Below, piece after piece: positions 52,511-62,828 of a DNA stretch of 64,000 nucleotides. The stretch is from Isochrysis galbana (Eukaryota > Haptophyta > Isochrysidales > Isochrysidaceae). Every line of letters begins with the position of its first letter. Within the stretch, counting starts at the first letter, position 1. Location: assembly GCA_018136815.1 (NCBI GenBank), contig CM030936.1, positions 310,001 through 374,000 on the forward strand, read 5' to 3'. The position numbers and the translations under genes were made by a program. The notes under the pieces are model-generated. The model did not search any database and was not told the DNA's origin. It saw only the letters and a program-made list of their open reading frames with translations.

Positions 52511-53089
52511 CCAGCTCGCGCCGTGAGCGGTCCTCGAGAAATAAATGACTGCGACTCGAGTAGCAATAAAAAAATTTCCAACTGGGAAGATGCGCACCTG
52601 CACTGAGCCGCTGGCCGATGCCGCACGCCGACGCAGGTGAAGACGCAGGTGAAGATGTCCTTGCAGGCCCTGCAGAGACCCCGGCAGAGCCCGGCGGGGG
52701 CGGGCGGGCGGGTCATCTGAGCGCCCCGGCATGCATTCATGGTCATGTCTGGGGCCTAGGCTCCTTCAGACGGCGAAGGGGTAGCGTTGCGCACTCCCGG
52801 GGTTGCTGGAGTGCTGCAGCGACAAACTGCGAGGATGCTGCTGAGGCCGCAGAGGTCGCCAGTCAAGCGCCCCAAGTCAGTGGTGTAGTTGATTGAAGTC
52901 TTGCAGTTGGTGCTTTCTAGTACCCAGATAGGCGAATGGACGGTGTTTGCCACTTCTTGCTTGACATTGTCTATCGATGCCATTGTGCACTTTGCGCCCG
53001 TTCCGAGATCATAAAAAATTCTTGAAAGTGTCTGCTAAGCTACTAGTGACACACACTCTCTCGCGATCCAAACGCCATCGCCTATACCC
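52511..53089. other. Mixed spacer with an uncertain minus-strand frame
   Basis: A minus-strand frame from 52983 begins MASIDNVKQEVANTVHSPIW and stays open for 75 codons. It lies downstream of the LINE ORF1 copy in the same orientation, so it may be LINE sequence or a small exon. Not enough to call a gene. Confidence 0.25.
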
Positions 53090-54506
53090 CTACCGCCGCT
53101 CCCCCTTCCGCTCCCATATATCCGTTTTATTGATGCAGAGCGTGGTGATATCGCCATAGCGCTCTTTGAACTGTTGTGCGCAGTCCTCATTCACGGCTAT
53201 GTGCCATGGCCCGCGAATGTACCGGGCCCAAAAGTCCGGCTCTGGGTCTACTCCTTCGAGTTCTAGGAGGAGTGCTCCACTAACTATCGCGACATACACC
53301 GTGGCGTCCTCGAAGTTGTAATCCCCCTCTTGGTGGAATGAGAGGTCGTAGATGGCATCAGACTCGGATTCGCCTTGCTCCTCATCCGAGGGTGGCTCCT
53401 GCGTGTCAAGGGTGGGTGGGAGTGATGAGTCTATAGCAACGTGGGGGGGAGTGAGTGATGGGATCAGGCTCATTGCGCCTCCAGGCCCTCCTTCCTGGGC
53501 TTTCGTGTGCGGGTGCGTGGTGGGGTGCCATTGTGAAGTTGTGAAGTGCAATATGCTTCCTGATACGTGTGGTGGTTCCTATTGAGTTTGTGCCCATACG
53601 GGCCACCTGATCTCGAGCCGCGCTGCCAGGGCAGCGCGGCCGTCCTCAAGGTGAGAGAGGCCTCTGCCATAAGGCATGTCTGATGGCTCATTCGCAAGCC
53701 TGGTCTGGTGCTGGTCTGTTGATCCTCACAGCTCACAGCTTGTAGCTTGTGGCCCACCATGGGGTGAACCAGCATGGCTGCTGTGACTGATGTGGCCGGG
53801 GCCACGGACCGTGTGGCGCGATCAGAATCGCACGCACCTGCTCGGCCTCTGGGGGCGGACGCGGTTGCTTCGCCAGCGACAGCTCCATGGGTATTGGGTA
53901 TTGGGGGGCGCCCGCAGCGTGGGGCCCGCGAAGGAGAGGGGGGGAGCGGCGTAGGGCTAGGAAAAAATATGTAATATGTACACTTTGTTGCCCAAATATG
54001 TAGTAAAAATATGTCGAAATATGTAGAAAATCCGCCCAAATATGTAGAAAATATGTACATACAATAAGATGAAATTGCGCCGGGGAGGCGTCCCTCTGCC
54101 TCAAAAAAGTCAAAAGCACCCACCCACACACCCACACCAACCACAAGAACATAAAAGAGCTAGCACACCGCTCCGCTCACTCATGAACTCATGAATGAAA
54201 CATCAGATTATTTGCTATTTGCCAGGTACGTAGTATGTATGTAGACCCCCTGCTCCTGCTTGCGCTTGTTGCGAGCTTGTAACGCAATATGAGGGACGCG
54301 GACACTTGATCGCTGCAAGGGAGTTAGTATGTAAACCCCCTCCCTACCGCCCTAATATGCCGTAAATATGTGAAATATGTACGAAAATGTAACGATATGT
54401 AATCCGGAGAAGTTGACCCAAATATGTAATTCAATATGTCACATATATTTTTACCTAGCCCTAGAGCGGCGGCGCGCTCCATGGCGACCAACTATAAAGT
54501 TAGTTG
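53090..54506 (-). mobile_element. LINE ORF1 copy interrupted by a hAT-like element
   Basis: The minus strand starts CAACTAACTTTATAGTTGG at 54506 and reads ATGGAGCGCGCCGCCGCTC. It is cut by the element 53952-54463 and resumes with ORF1 codons (PGGPYGHK-like block near 53600; DLSFHQEGDYNFEDATVY, LELEGVDPEPDFWARY and GPWHIAVNEDCAQQFKERYG at 53350-53160). The reading frame changes at least once, so this copy is inactive. The 3' part after 53090 is lost or unrecognised. Confidence 0.8.
53952..54463. mobile_element. hAT-like non-autonomous element, 512 bp, 8-bp target duplication GAGCGGCG
   Basis: GAGCGGCG occurs at 53944-53951 and 54464-54471. Ends are TAGGGCTAGGAAAAAATATG and, inverted, TAGGGCTAGGTAAAAATATA. 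AAATATGTAG-type motifs crowd both ends. The centre is partly family-like flank without coding capacity. Removing it restores the ORF1 start of the host LINE, which proves the insertion. Confidence 0.93.
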
Positions 54507-54527
54507 ACCATATTCCCAGCTAGATTT

Positions 54528-54863
54528 CTTTCATTTTTCGACGGAACGCGACCTTCCGCGCGAGCAGAGCCCCTCCCCCCCCACCCGGAATCCCCCCCCT
54601 CCGGCGCAAAGGCCTGTCGTTGGCTTCCCCCGTTCTCCCGAAGAGCCCGTTCCGGGCTTCCCGGATAAATCGTGCGCCGCGCTAGCCGCCGGTGCGCCTT
54701 CGCGACTCGATCCCAAGGAGCAAGGAGCAAGGAGGAAACGAGCTTCGCTCCGACACCGACACGATGCCGGTGCGCTTGTGCGCTTTCGCAACTCGTTTCC
54801 AAAGAGGAAACGAGCCTCCCTCCGACATAAGGCCGCGTGCGAGGTGCGATTATTAAGAAGTTT
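54528..54863 (+). mobile_element. LINE 3' end fragment, preceded by family H terminus
   Basis: TTTTTCGACGGAACGCGACC at 54533, then Cys/Arg-rich junk. The fragment ends with GGCCGCGTGCGAGGTGCGATTATTAAGAAGTTTT, whose last bases are the family 3' end. Two AGGAAACGAGC(T/C)TC..TCCGACA units (54730, 54801) form a short tandem. Confidence 0.55.
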
Positions 54864-55997
54864 TCTGAACTCTAAGTACAAAGTAGCATAGAATAAGCGG
54901 CATATCAAAAGGAATGAAGGGTGGAAAGGGAAGAGGTGGAGGGAGGGGAGATAAGGGCGATGTCGTCGCATTGACAGGGAAAACTAGACCTAGTAGCTAT
55001 AGTAGGTGAGTAGCCCAGGATCTTCAGATTTTATTTCAAGAGTTTCAAGTAAAAATGATAAAGAATCGAATAGCATTTTAGCACAACAGCAATAGTAGCA
55101 CGCATGCACGTTGGAGTGGAGAGGCAGAGCAATGTAGCAAGCGGTGATCATGTACGCTTAGTCACCGCCGTGCCAATCAACATCAACACTCACTTCAAAT
55201 GACCATCGATCTTCCAGGAAGACATGCGTTGCGAGGACGTTAGAACACGCTGACGCAGGGGTGAGAGTACACTAACTAGATTACTCTCTCTGCATCGGCC
55301 GCGGGGCAACGGCGATCGTATTTGTGTGGCGGGTTGGCACAAATGTACGCAGAATCAAGCACCATGCTATGCTCTTGTACACGTAGACGGCTTAGGGCAC
55401 AAATAGAGCCCAGATAGTCCACTCGATGTGGCAGAACTCTATTGCCGGACGAGAAACAGATTTTGTCCACGGCAGTAATGCTGTGCTGCCGCCGCATGCG
55501 AGGGCCGCAAGCCATCGCGTACGCTGTAGTAGTCACGTGAGCCCTCCCAGCGGCTTGCCGAGCCAGCAGGCGTGGCCGAGGACTCCGCGGGCATCACTTT
55601 GAAGGCCAACCGACAGCATCGGTCTCCGACTACCCAGGTCGGACCGAGGTGACACAATAAACTGGCTTTGCGTCCCGTGCACCTCGCAATGGTTTCGAAA
55701 ACAACGCTCGCGTCCGCCACCGATGCCATTTAAGGGATAGCAGCACCGAGGAGCACAAATCAATCCACAGACACAGCAAGGACTTTCCTCGCTTGCCGCA
55801 ATCATTCGCGTTCATCACCCAGCAAGCAGATCTCGGGCGAGTCGATACTGAGGAAATACCTGCCAAATGGCACCGTAGAACATAGGGTGAGAGCTAGTGA
55901 GCGTGCGATGCACCGGGCTCTCCCTCGCGGATGCTCGGACGCAGCGCGCGCAGACAAGCGAGAGTGTGCATGAGAATTCGCGGGTGCGCATGTCGGC
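54864..55997. other. No gene supported over 1.1 kb
   Basis: Several short frames lie on the minus strand (for example 55439-55729) but no recognised domain and no phase-consistent joins. It may include exons of a fast-evolving gene. Confidence 0.35.
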
Positions 55998-57610
55998 TTA
56001 CTGTCGCAACTCGCCCATTGGACTGCTACCACTCGTCACTCGCTGCGTGGCGGGGTCGTTACGGATCCGCTCGAACCACTCGCCAAGATCCTTGAAGGAT
56101 GCGAACACCTGAGCATAACGAGCCATGTGAGAGGTGTCAGCGGCGGGCATGGAGCGCGGTGTGCGCGTAGCGGTGCTCTCGGCCACGCTGGTGTGGCTGT
56201 TTAGCCTGATATCATGCGTGCGCGGCCGGCAAGATTGGGGCGCACCGAGGAGTCGATCAAGTGAAATTGGTAGAGGACACTCCAGAGATAGAGCTCGCCA
56301 GGGAGATGTGGCGAGGTTGCGCGAGCGGGCGGCTGGAAGCTCCCACCGCGACAGAGCCGCGAGAGACGCGTGAGGTGATTGGGCAGCGACGTGGACCAGA
56401 ACTGGTTGTAGTCGGCCGCGGTTCCTTTAGTGGTATTGATGCCGGCGGCAGGGTCTGAGAGACGCTTGAAGAGTGTGGGCAAGCACTTAACCGCCATATT
56501 GAACAAGTCCTCCCCCTCCGCAAGCAGCTGCTGGCTCGTCGCGAAAGCCTCGGCCGTCTCGCCCTCGGTGCCTGATACCTTGCCGATGTAGTTGATGATT
56601 GCCACCGTCTGCCCAATGTGAGTGCGTCCCTCGTCCCCCGCACGTGCAAATGGGCTCGAGGTCCACGCAGAGGCAGCGGGCACAGTTAGCAAGGGCATTT
56701 GGCCAAAGGGTGCTTGGGGCTTGAGTGCCGCCCAGTCGGTTGCCGAGTTGAAGCCGACGGTCGCATTGCCAGCCTGAGATGCGGGCGATTGGGGAAGATC
56801 GGCGGGTCTGCAAAAAAAACCGTGCGAGGCTGCGCAATTTAGGGCTGGCTCGACGCTGTGGAGCTGGCCAACTCGCACGTGCACTCAGGCGGGAGAGCAA
56901 CGCAGCGCGGCAGAGCGCACCCAGAGCAACCCGGAGTGCTCGGCGACCAACGCTGGGCCGAGGCCCTTAGCGCAGAGCGGAAAGTACCGCAGCTCGAACT
57001 GGATTTTGTTCGGGTCTGAGTCTATGGGCGTCGGTTTGAATCGCTTCGAAATGGCCGGGCCCGCTGGCCAGCCCATGGTGCCCATTGGTCCGTTCATGCC
57101 GAGAGCCGAGGCTATTGGGGTGCGGCAGCGGTTGCACGCGGTCTTGTCGGCGTAGTTGTGATTGTTGCAGTGGCGGCAGAGCCAGTCACCCGGTCGGATG
57201 GGCCCAGCGTGCGACGAGCCCATCCCTCCATGCCCTACGCCCAGCATCGGGATCTGCGCGGGCCTCGGGCCGGCACACTTATTGCACACAACCTTATCCT
57301 TGAAATTGTGGTTGGAGCAGGCTGGGCAGAGCCAGTCCCCAACGCGCATTCCGGTGGCAGCGATATAGACATCTTTGGGCACCTTGCACCGGTTGCACGC
57401 CGTCTTGTCCGCGTAGTTGTGGTTGTGGCAAGCACGGCACATCCAGTCTCCCGGCCTGGCGTTCGGCGGCAGCCCCATGTGGTGGCCATGCGGGCCCCCA
57501 CCGTGGCCGCCGTGGTGGCCGCGCATCATGTTGGGCGGGGGCATGCCGTGCGGTGGGTACATGCGCTGCCCGTGCGCGCCGTAGCCGCCGTATGCGCCCG
57601 TGTTCATCAT
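55998..57610 (-). CDS. Fusion of three RanBP2-type zinc fingers and a glutathione S-transferase
   Basis: Exons 57610-56921, 56773-56246 and 56108-55998 (GT-AG, all phase 0) give 442 residues. After a Gly/His/Met-rich start come three fingers of form W-C-x2-C-x3-N-x6-C-x2-C: GDWMCRACHNHNYADKTACN (54-73), GDWLCPACSNHNFKDKVVCN and GDWLCRHCNNHNYADKTACN. RanBP2-type fingers bind single-stranded RNA or ubiquitin. From residue 202 a GST fold begins (FELRYFPLCAKGLGPALVAE), with FGQMPLL and HIGQTVAIINYIGK as the cis-Pro and glutathione-binding segments. The C-terminal helical domain ends WFERIRNDPATQ. The usual N-terminal Tyr is in RYF (209). The fusion is within one exon, so it is not a joining artefact. 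It could be an RNA-binding GST; activity untested. Confidence 0.85.
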
Positions 57611-58020
57611 GGGAAAGGGTGGGGGGGGGGGGGGGGAGAGGGGGGGGGTTGCGGCGCGGAGGGAGAGCGAGGGGGAGTAGGAGCGCGCGCGCGGAGGGGG
57701 GGAGGGGGGGGAAGACAGGGGGGGGGGGGGGGGGAAGGCGGGGGGGGGGATAGGAAGGAGAGGGGGAGGGGGGAGGGGCGGGGGAGGGGGGGGGGAGGGC
57801 GCGGGGGGGGGGGGGCAAGGGGCGAGGTTGACCGGAGGTGAAGGCGCGGGGCCGGCGGCGGAGAGGCGCCGGCGGCGGCGAGGGGAGAAAAGGGGGAAGG
57901 GGGGGGGGGGGGGGGGCGGGGGGCGCGGGAGGCGGCCACCGCCAAGGGGTTCCTTCCCCCCCCCGCCCCCCCGCCCCCCCGCCCCCCCACCTCTCCCTCT
58001 TCCCTCTCTCGTGGTCGGGG
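57611..58020. promoter_or_regulatory. Extremely G-rich upstream region of the ZnF-GST gene
   Basis: Runs of 8-16 G alternate with short A/C interruptions across 57612-57960, followed by CCCCGCCCCCC repeats to 57990. It would form G-quadruplexes on the plus strand and C-rich 5' UTR on the transcribed strand. Open frames here are compositional. Confidence 0.5.
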
Positions 58021-58435
58021 AGGTCGCAGCGCCTACTGCACCTGGAGACCCCTCTCCCCTCGGCAGAGAGAGGAAGAAGAGAGGCTCGAGTGGACCTCCT
58101 CGGCTCGGTCGTCGAGACTTTGAAGATTGGGCGAGCGCGTGCCGCTGTCCTCAGGCGCGCCCGCACGCGCCCTCGTCCGGAGAGACAGACCGCACGCACA
58201 GAAGGAGAAGGGCGCAGGATGGCTTCTCGTTCGTGCGGAGATCCGCCGGCCTCGGGCATGCATCGTAACGTAACGAATGGCGAGACGAGCTAGTTGGTCG
58301 AGGTACCGCAATCTCCCCCAGCTGCCGGTTCCGCCATCTTTCCATCTTTATCACCACGTTATGGGCCACCCCATGCTCCGCAGCCTAGAAGAGTAATACG
58401 CGCCGCAGGCGAGAAAATTTTGAATAATACGTATT
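58021..58435. other. Intergenic, no gene proved
   Basis: Contains GCATCGTAACGTAACGAATG near 58259. No recognised frame. Confidence 0.3.
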
Positions 58436-58577
58436 GCAGGATGGAGGGCTTGAATTCAACTTGATACAGTTGTATGACATATTACCCCCCCCCCTCTCCC
58501 CCTTAACCTAATATTAGAATGTTAGTAATAGTAGCGTAGTAGCTAGCTAGTAGCTAGTACGGTAGTAGGTAGTAGGC
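58436..58577 (+). repeat. ~145-bp direct repeat, left copy
   Basis: From AGGATGGAGGGCTTGAATTC to GGTAGTAGGTAGTAGGCCCC. The same sequence with a few changes lies at 60006-60156 on the same strand, with the large satellite between. Confidence 0.85.
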
Positions 58578-58599
58578 CCCTTCCCCCCTCCCCCTTTCC

Positions 58600-59875
58600 C
58601 TCTTCTCTCTTCCCTCTTCTCTCTTCTCTCTTCCCTCTTCTCTCTTCTCTCTTCCCTCTTCTCTCCTCTCTCTTCTCTCTTCCCTCTTCTCTCTTCTCTC
58701 TTCTCTCTTCTCTCTCCTCTCTCCTCTCTCCTCTCTCCTCTCTCCTCTCTCCTCTCTCCTCTCTCCTCTCTCCTCTCTCCTCTCTCCTCTCTCCTCTCTC
58801 CTCTCTCCTCTCTCCTCTCTCCTCTCTCCTCTCTCCTCTCTTCTCTCTCCTCTCTCCTCTCTTCTCTCTCCTCTCTTCTCTCTTCTCTCTCCTCTCTCCT
58901 CTCTTCTCTCTCCTCTCTCCTCTCTTCTCTCTTCTCTCTCCTCTCTTCTCTCTCCTCTCTCCTCTCTCCTCTCTCCTCTCTCCTCTCTCCTCTCTCCTCT
59001 CTGCTCTCTCCTCTCTGGTCTCTCCTCTCTCCTCTCTGCTCTCTCCTCTCTCCTCTCTCCTCTCTCCTCTCTGGTCTCTCCTCTCTCCTCTCTGCTCTCT
59101 CCTCTCTCCTCTCTCCTCTCTCCTCTCTCCTCTCTCCTCTCTCCTCTCTCCTCTCTCCTCTCTGCTCTCTCCTCTCTCCTCTCTGCTCTCTCCTCTCTGG
59201 TCTCTCCTCTCTCCTCTCTGCTCTCTCCTCTCTCCTCTCTGCTCTCTGCTCTCTCCTCTCTCCTCTCTCCTCTCTCCTCTCTCCTCTCTCCTCTCTCCTC
59301 TCTCCTCTCTCCTCTCTCCTCTCTCCTCTCTCCTCTCTCCTCTCTCCTCTCTCCTCTCTCCTCTCTCCTCTCTCCTCTCTCCTCTCTCCTCTCTCCTCTC
59401 TCCTCTCTCCTCTCTCCTCTCTCCTCTCTCCTCTCTCCTCTCTCCTCTCTCCTCTCTCCTCTCTCCTCTCTCCTCTCTCCTCTCTCCTCTCTCCTCTCTC
59501 CTCTCTCCTCTCTCCTCTCTCCTCTCTCCTCTCTCCTCTCTCCTCTCTCCTCTCTCCTCTCTCCTCTCTCCTCTCTCCTCTCTCCTCTCTCCTCTCCTCT
59601 CTCCTCTCTCCTCTCTCCTCTCTTCTCTCTTCTCTCTTCTCTCCTCTCTCCTCTCTCCTCTCTCCTCTCTCCTCTCTCCTCTCTCCTCTCTCCTCTCTCC
59701 TCTCTCCTCTCTCCTCTCTCCTCTCTTCTCTCTTCTCTCTTCTCTCTTCTCTCTTCTCTCTTCTCTCTTCTCTCTTCTCTCTTCTTCTCTCTTCTTCTCT
59801 CTTCTTCTCTCTTCTTCTCTCTTCTTCTCTCTTCTCTCTTCTTCTCTCTTCTTCTCTCTTTCTCTCTTCTCGCAT
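58600..59875. repeat. (CTCTCTC)n heptamer satellite, ~1.3 kb
   Basis: About 180 units of CTCTCTC/CTCTCTT (TCTCTCC phase). CTCTCTT variants concentrate at both ends, CTCTCTG/GGTCTCT variants at 59000-59260, and an almost pure CTCTCTC core runs 59270-59600. The minus strand is open as REERGER repeats for over 450 codons only because 7 is not a multiple of 3 and the motif lacks stops. Not a gene. Confidence 0.95.
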
Positions 59876-60005
59876 CTCGCGGCGCCTCGCCGCTCGCCGC
59901 CAACGGACTTGCGGCGTGTTTGTCAGCGCCCGATGCAGATGGTCAATGGTCAACGAGGATGAGGATATGAGGATGGGGAGGCGGCTTCCATGCTGGGCAA
60001 GGCTA

Positions 60006-60156
60006 GGATGGAGGGCTTGAATTCAACTTGATACAGTTGTATTACATATTACTCCCCCCCTCTCCCCCTTAACCTACTATTAGAATGTTAGCAATAATAG
60101 CGTAGTAGTAGTAGCTAGCTAGTAGCTAGTTAGTACGGTAGTAGGTAGTAGGCCCC
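60006..60156 (+). repeat. ~145-bp direct repeat, right copy
   Basis: Matches 58436-58577 with small differences, including a TAG triplet gain (GTAGTAGTAGTAGC). Flanks the satellite at a distance of 1.57 kb. Confidence 0.85.
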
Positions 60157-60523
60157 CGGGGGGTGTCCGCGATGGAGAGAGGGGGGCGCGAGGCCCCCAT
60201 TGACCATTGACCCCCACTTATAAAAGTAGGTAATATCATATGCATCTATGCGGGGGTATAATTTCTCCCGTATTCGGTTGGTGCACCGGGACTTTTGATG
60301 TTTGATGGCTGATGGCCCGCACCTTTGTGAGTGAGAGAGTGTGTCAGCAGTCAGTAGGGCAGTCTGCTCGCTCCTGGCAAGCCATATGGCATGCCAGGAG
60401 GATGAGGATGGGAGGATGGGTGATTCCTCCCCCACAGCCACAGCGGGGGAGGGGGAGGAGGGGAGAGGGGAGAGAGGGGGGGCTCGTGCTCCCCCATAGG
60501 TAAACCAAGTATAAACTTAGTTG
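60157..60523 (-). mobile_element. LINE 5'-end copy, minus strand
   Basis: Reading minus from 60523: CAACTAAGTTTATACTTGG, then a CACGAGCCCCC block and CCTGGCATGCCATATGGCTT, closely matching the 7885-8759 copy over about 220 bp. Its inner end is near 60300; the rest to 60157 is unassigned. Confidence 0.7.
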
Positions 60524-60714
60524 CATTTGCGTTAGAAAACGGGTAGAGGGGCGGCTGGCGACAGGAGACAGGAGGGAGTGTGAAGGGTGAAGGGAGTGAC
60601 TCAAGGTCGAGGATAGTATCCGAGGTGGCGCAGGCTACTCGAGTTGCACTCATTTATTTCTCGAGGACCGCTCATGGCGCGAGCAGGAGTTGGTATGGGT
60701 AAAGGTAAAGGGCA

Positions 60715-61060
60715 AAGGTAAAGGGCCGTTCTTCTTTGTTGACGAGAGTTCCTTCCCCCCCCCCCGATCCCCCGGTGCTTTTCCCTAGTGAGTCGCCCGA
60801 CGAAGGTCGGTTCGCCTCACCGGTCACTGGGCTTTTCCTCATTGTAACTTGTGGGTAGTTTGAATGGGGCAGCCGGGGGTCTGCGAGTCTGCGAGGGGGG
60901 AGATTTGAAGGGGTGCATAGGTGCATAGGTGTATGTATCTGTGGTATCGTGGCATCAGGCATCAGCGCACGCAAGGCGTACGGGCAGGTGCACTGAGGGG
61001 TGTCGTGATAGTACCGGGCTAGTGGGAGTAGTGGTACTAACGCTCAATTATTTTATCATC
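60715..61060 (+). repeat. Dispersed repeat family G, copy 3 (fullest)
   Basis: Runs from AAGGGCCGTTCTTCTTTGTT through a C run, GTGAGTCGCCCGACGAAGGT, GGGAGATTTGAAGGGGTGCA, to GTACCGGGCTAGTGGGAGTA and ACTAACGCTCA. About 345 bp. Compared with 951-1175 and 52200-52510, blocks are in the same order. Confidence 0.75.
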
Positions 61061-61323
61061 CCAACCCGAATGGAGGGGGGGAGGTGGTACCAAATGGAAG
61101 CAAACGACCTTCCATGGCACATCGTCTGTGCTGACGGGCAAGTGTGGAGGGAGTTGACGCGCGCTCCATGCCCCTAGCGTTTCAACGATAATTCATGTAA
61201 AAATACCAACTACAGCACGCGGAGACTCGGCGAATAGGGGGCATCACGTAGAAGTGCACATATATGTAGTCATGCGGGCTTACAGGTTCACCAATGATCA
61301 ACCCATTGAAAAGGCACAGGAGC
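61061..61323. other. 3' flank of glycosyltransferase gene
   Basis: Contains GGTACCAAATGGAAGCAAAC at 61086 (shared with 8247, 20496 and near 37431). No gene. Confidence 0.35.
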
Positions 61324-62279
61324 TTATCTACATTTCGATGGTGCAGGGTTGCACGGGTCATCTTCAATGAAGCAGACGCTGTCATAAGACTTCAAAATTC
61401 TCCTCACCGTCTCTGGGGCCGCAATTGCCGCTGGACCAGCAAGTTGTAACGGCAAAACGCCCTGCCACATGTCTTTCCGAAGATGTGCTGTGACGTTATC
61501 ATCATGTCTCCGGTGGACGTATGCGAGGTCGTCTGCCTCAACAACATTTGCGCCGAGTACAGCCTGCGCGATTCGATTGTGATCAGCGTGAGGTGAGCAA
61601 TAAGGCGCATAGTGATTGAATCGAGGATGACGCAAACAAAGAAGTGCATCCCAAACTCTGGTGGTGTAATGCAACATACATCTGAACGAACAACCTCAAA
61701 GAGCTTCTGGTCTTCAAAACAATCAATGTCCGGCCACTTTAACTTGCTCGTCACCCTCGCTGATACCATTCCCGCACCATAGCACCGCCCAAGCTCGAAC
61801 CCCACGATGTTGTCGAGCTTTCTTATCGCGATGTACTTCCTCGATGCTGAGAGCCAGCATGCGGAGGCCCTCTCCATTGCATTGAGGTTCTCCGTCAGCC
61901 GATGTGGCAGAGAGAAGTCGTCGTCGTCGAAGCTGGCTGAGTAGGCAGCATGGGGCACGGCGGCGACGCCCCGGTTCCGCTTCTCGCCCACGCTCGTCTT
62001 GGTGGCCAAGTGCACGATCCGGCCGTCAAGGATGTGAGTGAACGCGGCTGAGAGCCGACAGGGGCTCCCATCGTTCACAATCGTGAGGGTGCGACGCGGG
62101 TAGTCCTGGGCGGCGAAGGAGGCGACCGCCTGCTGGATCATCTCGCGCCGCTCCGGCCACCTCACCAGCATCACACAATTGATCAGAGGCGGCTGAGGCT
62201 GGCCGTGCTCCGATTTCATGTAGCCGTTCTCGGCGATCGGGCGAGGGCCGCGGCGTGGAGTTGGTAGCAGGACTATCAA
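61324..62279 (-). CDS. GT2-like (GT-A fold) glycosyltransferase
   Basis: Exons 62279-61680 and 61563-61324, joined GT-AG in phase 0, give 279 residues. An alternative start MKSEHGQPQPP is 20 codons in. LINCVMLVRWPERREMIQQA and SFAAQDYPRRTLTIVNDGSP form the nucleotide-binding start of a GT-A fold. VGEKRNRGVAAV precedes SFDDDDFSLPHRL, the acidic metal-binding motif. FELGRCYGAGMVSARV and FEDQKLFE follow. Exon 2 gives ANVVEADDLAYVHRRHDDNV. No membrane anchor is seen. Such enzymes transfer sugars from nucleotide donors; donor and acceptor unknown. Confidence 0.8.
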
Positions 62280-62828
62280 GTACTCTAGGAGTATGAATAT
62301 CCAAAATAACGACTCTCATGTCAGAGTTTTCTTGCTGTCCTAGTTTAATCCTAGTGCTGAGGGACCGTGCCTCGACGGCAACGTGTGCGCGGCTGGTGCA
62401 TGGCTCGTCCTGTGTATGTGGCTAGGGATTCTAGCCAACAAGACGCTCTGCAAACTACAATTTCCAACGTCCAACGTCCAACGTGGTACCCCACCCGCCG
62501 AGAGACCACTTCCACTTCCACTTCCACTTCCACGACTTCAACGTCAACCTTTACGACAACACTAGCGCGCTCGATGACGTCGTTCAAGGGTGTAGGACCA
62601 CAACGAATAGACTCCTCTTAGCACGGACACTCCGGCGATTCAAGACGCCTTTATGTGCGCAGCGCCGAAGCATCGCCTAACATCTAGGGATCTAGGGGCT
62701 AATATCCCATTGGATTAGGATTAGGATTAATGGCTCCGGAGCTACGAGCTACGCGCTACGCCTACGCCTACGCGCCACATGCATGACTTCCGACGCTTTG
62801 CTTTACTATAGCTTCAAGGTTCGCCCCG
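62280..62828. other. Intergenic upstream of glycosyltransferase
   Basis: A CACTTCCACTTCCACTTCC run near 62512, TTAGGATTAGGATTAATGG near 62714 and GCTACG repeats near 62745. No gene. Confidence 0.4.

Noticed and set aside
58547-59953. Two >440-codon minus-strand frames rich in REERGER repeats
   Set aside because: They are translations of the CTCTCTC satellite; the frame stays open because the motif contains no stop. No domain or codon bias.
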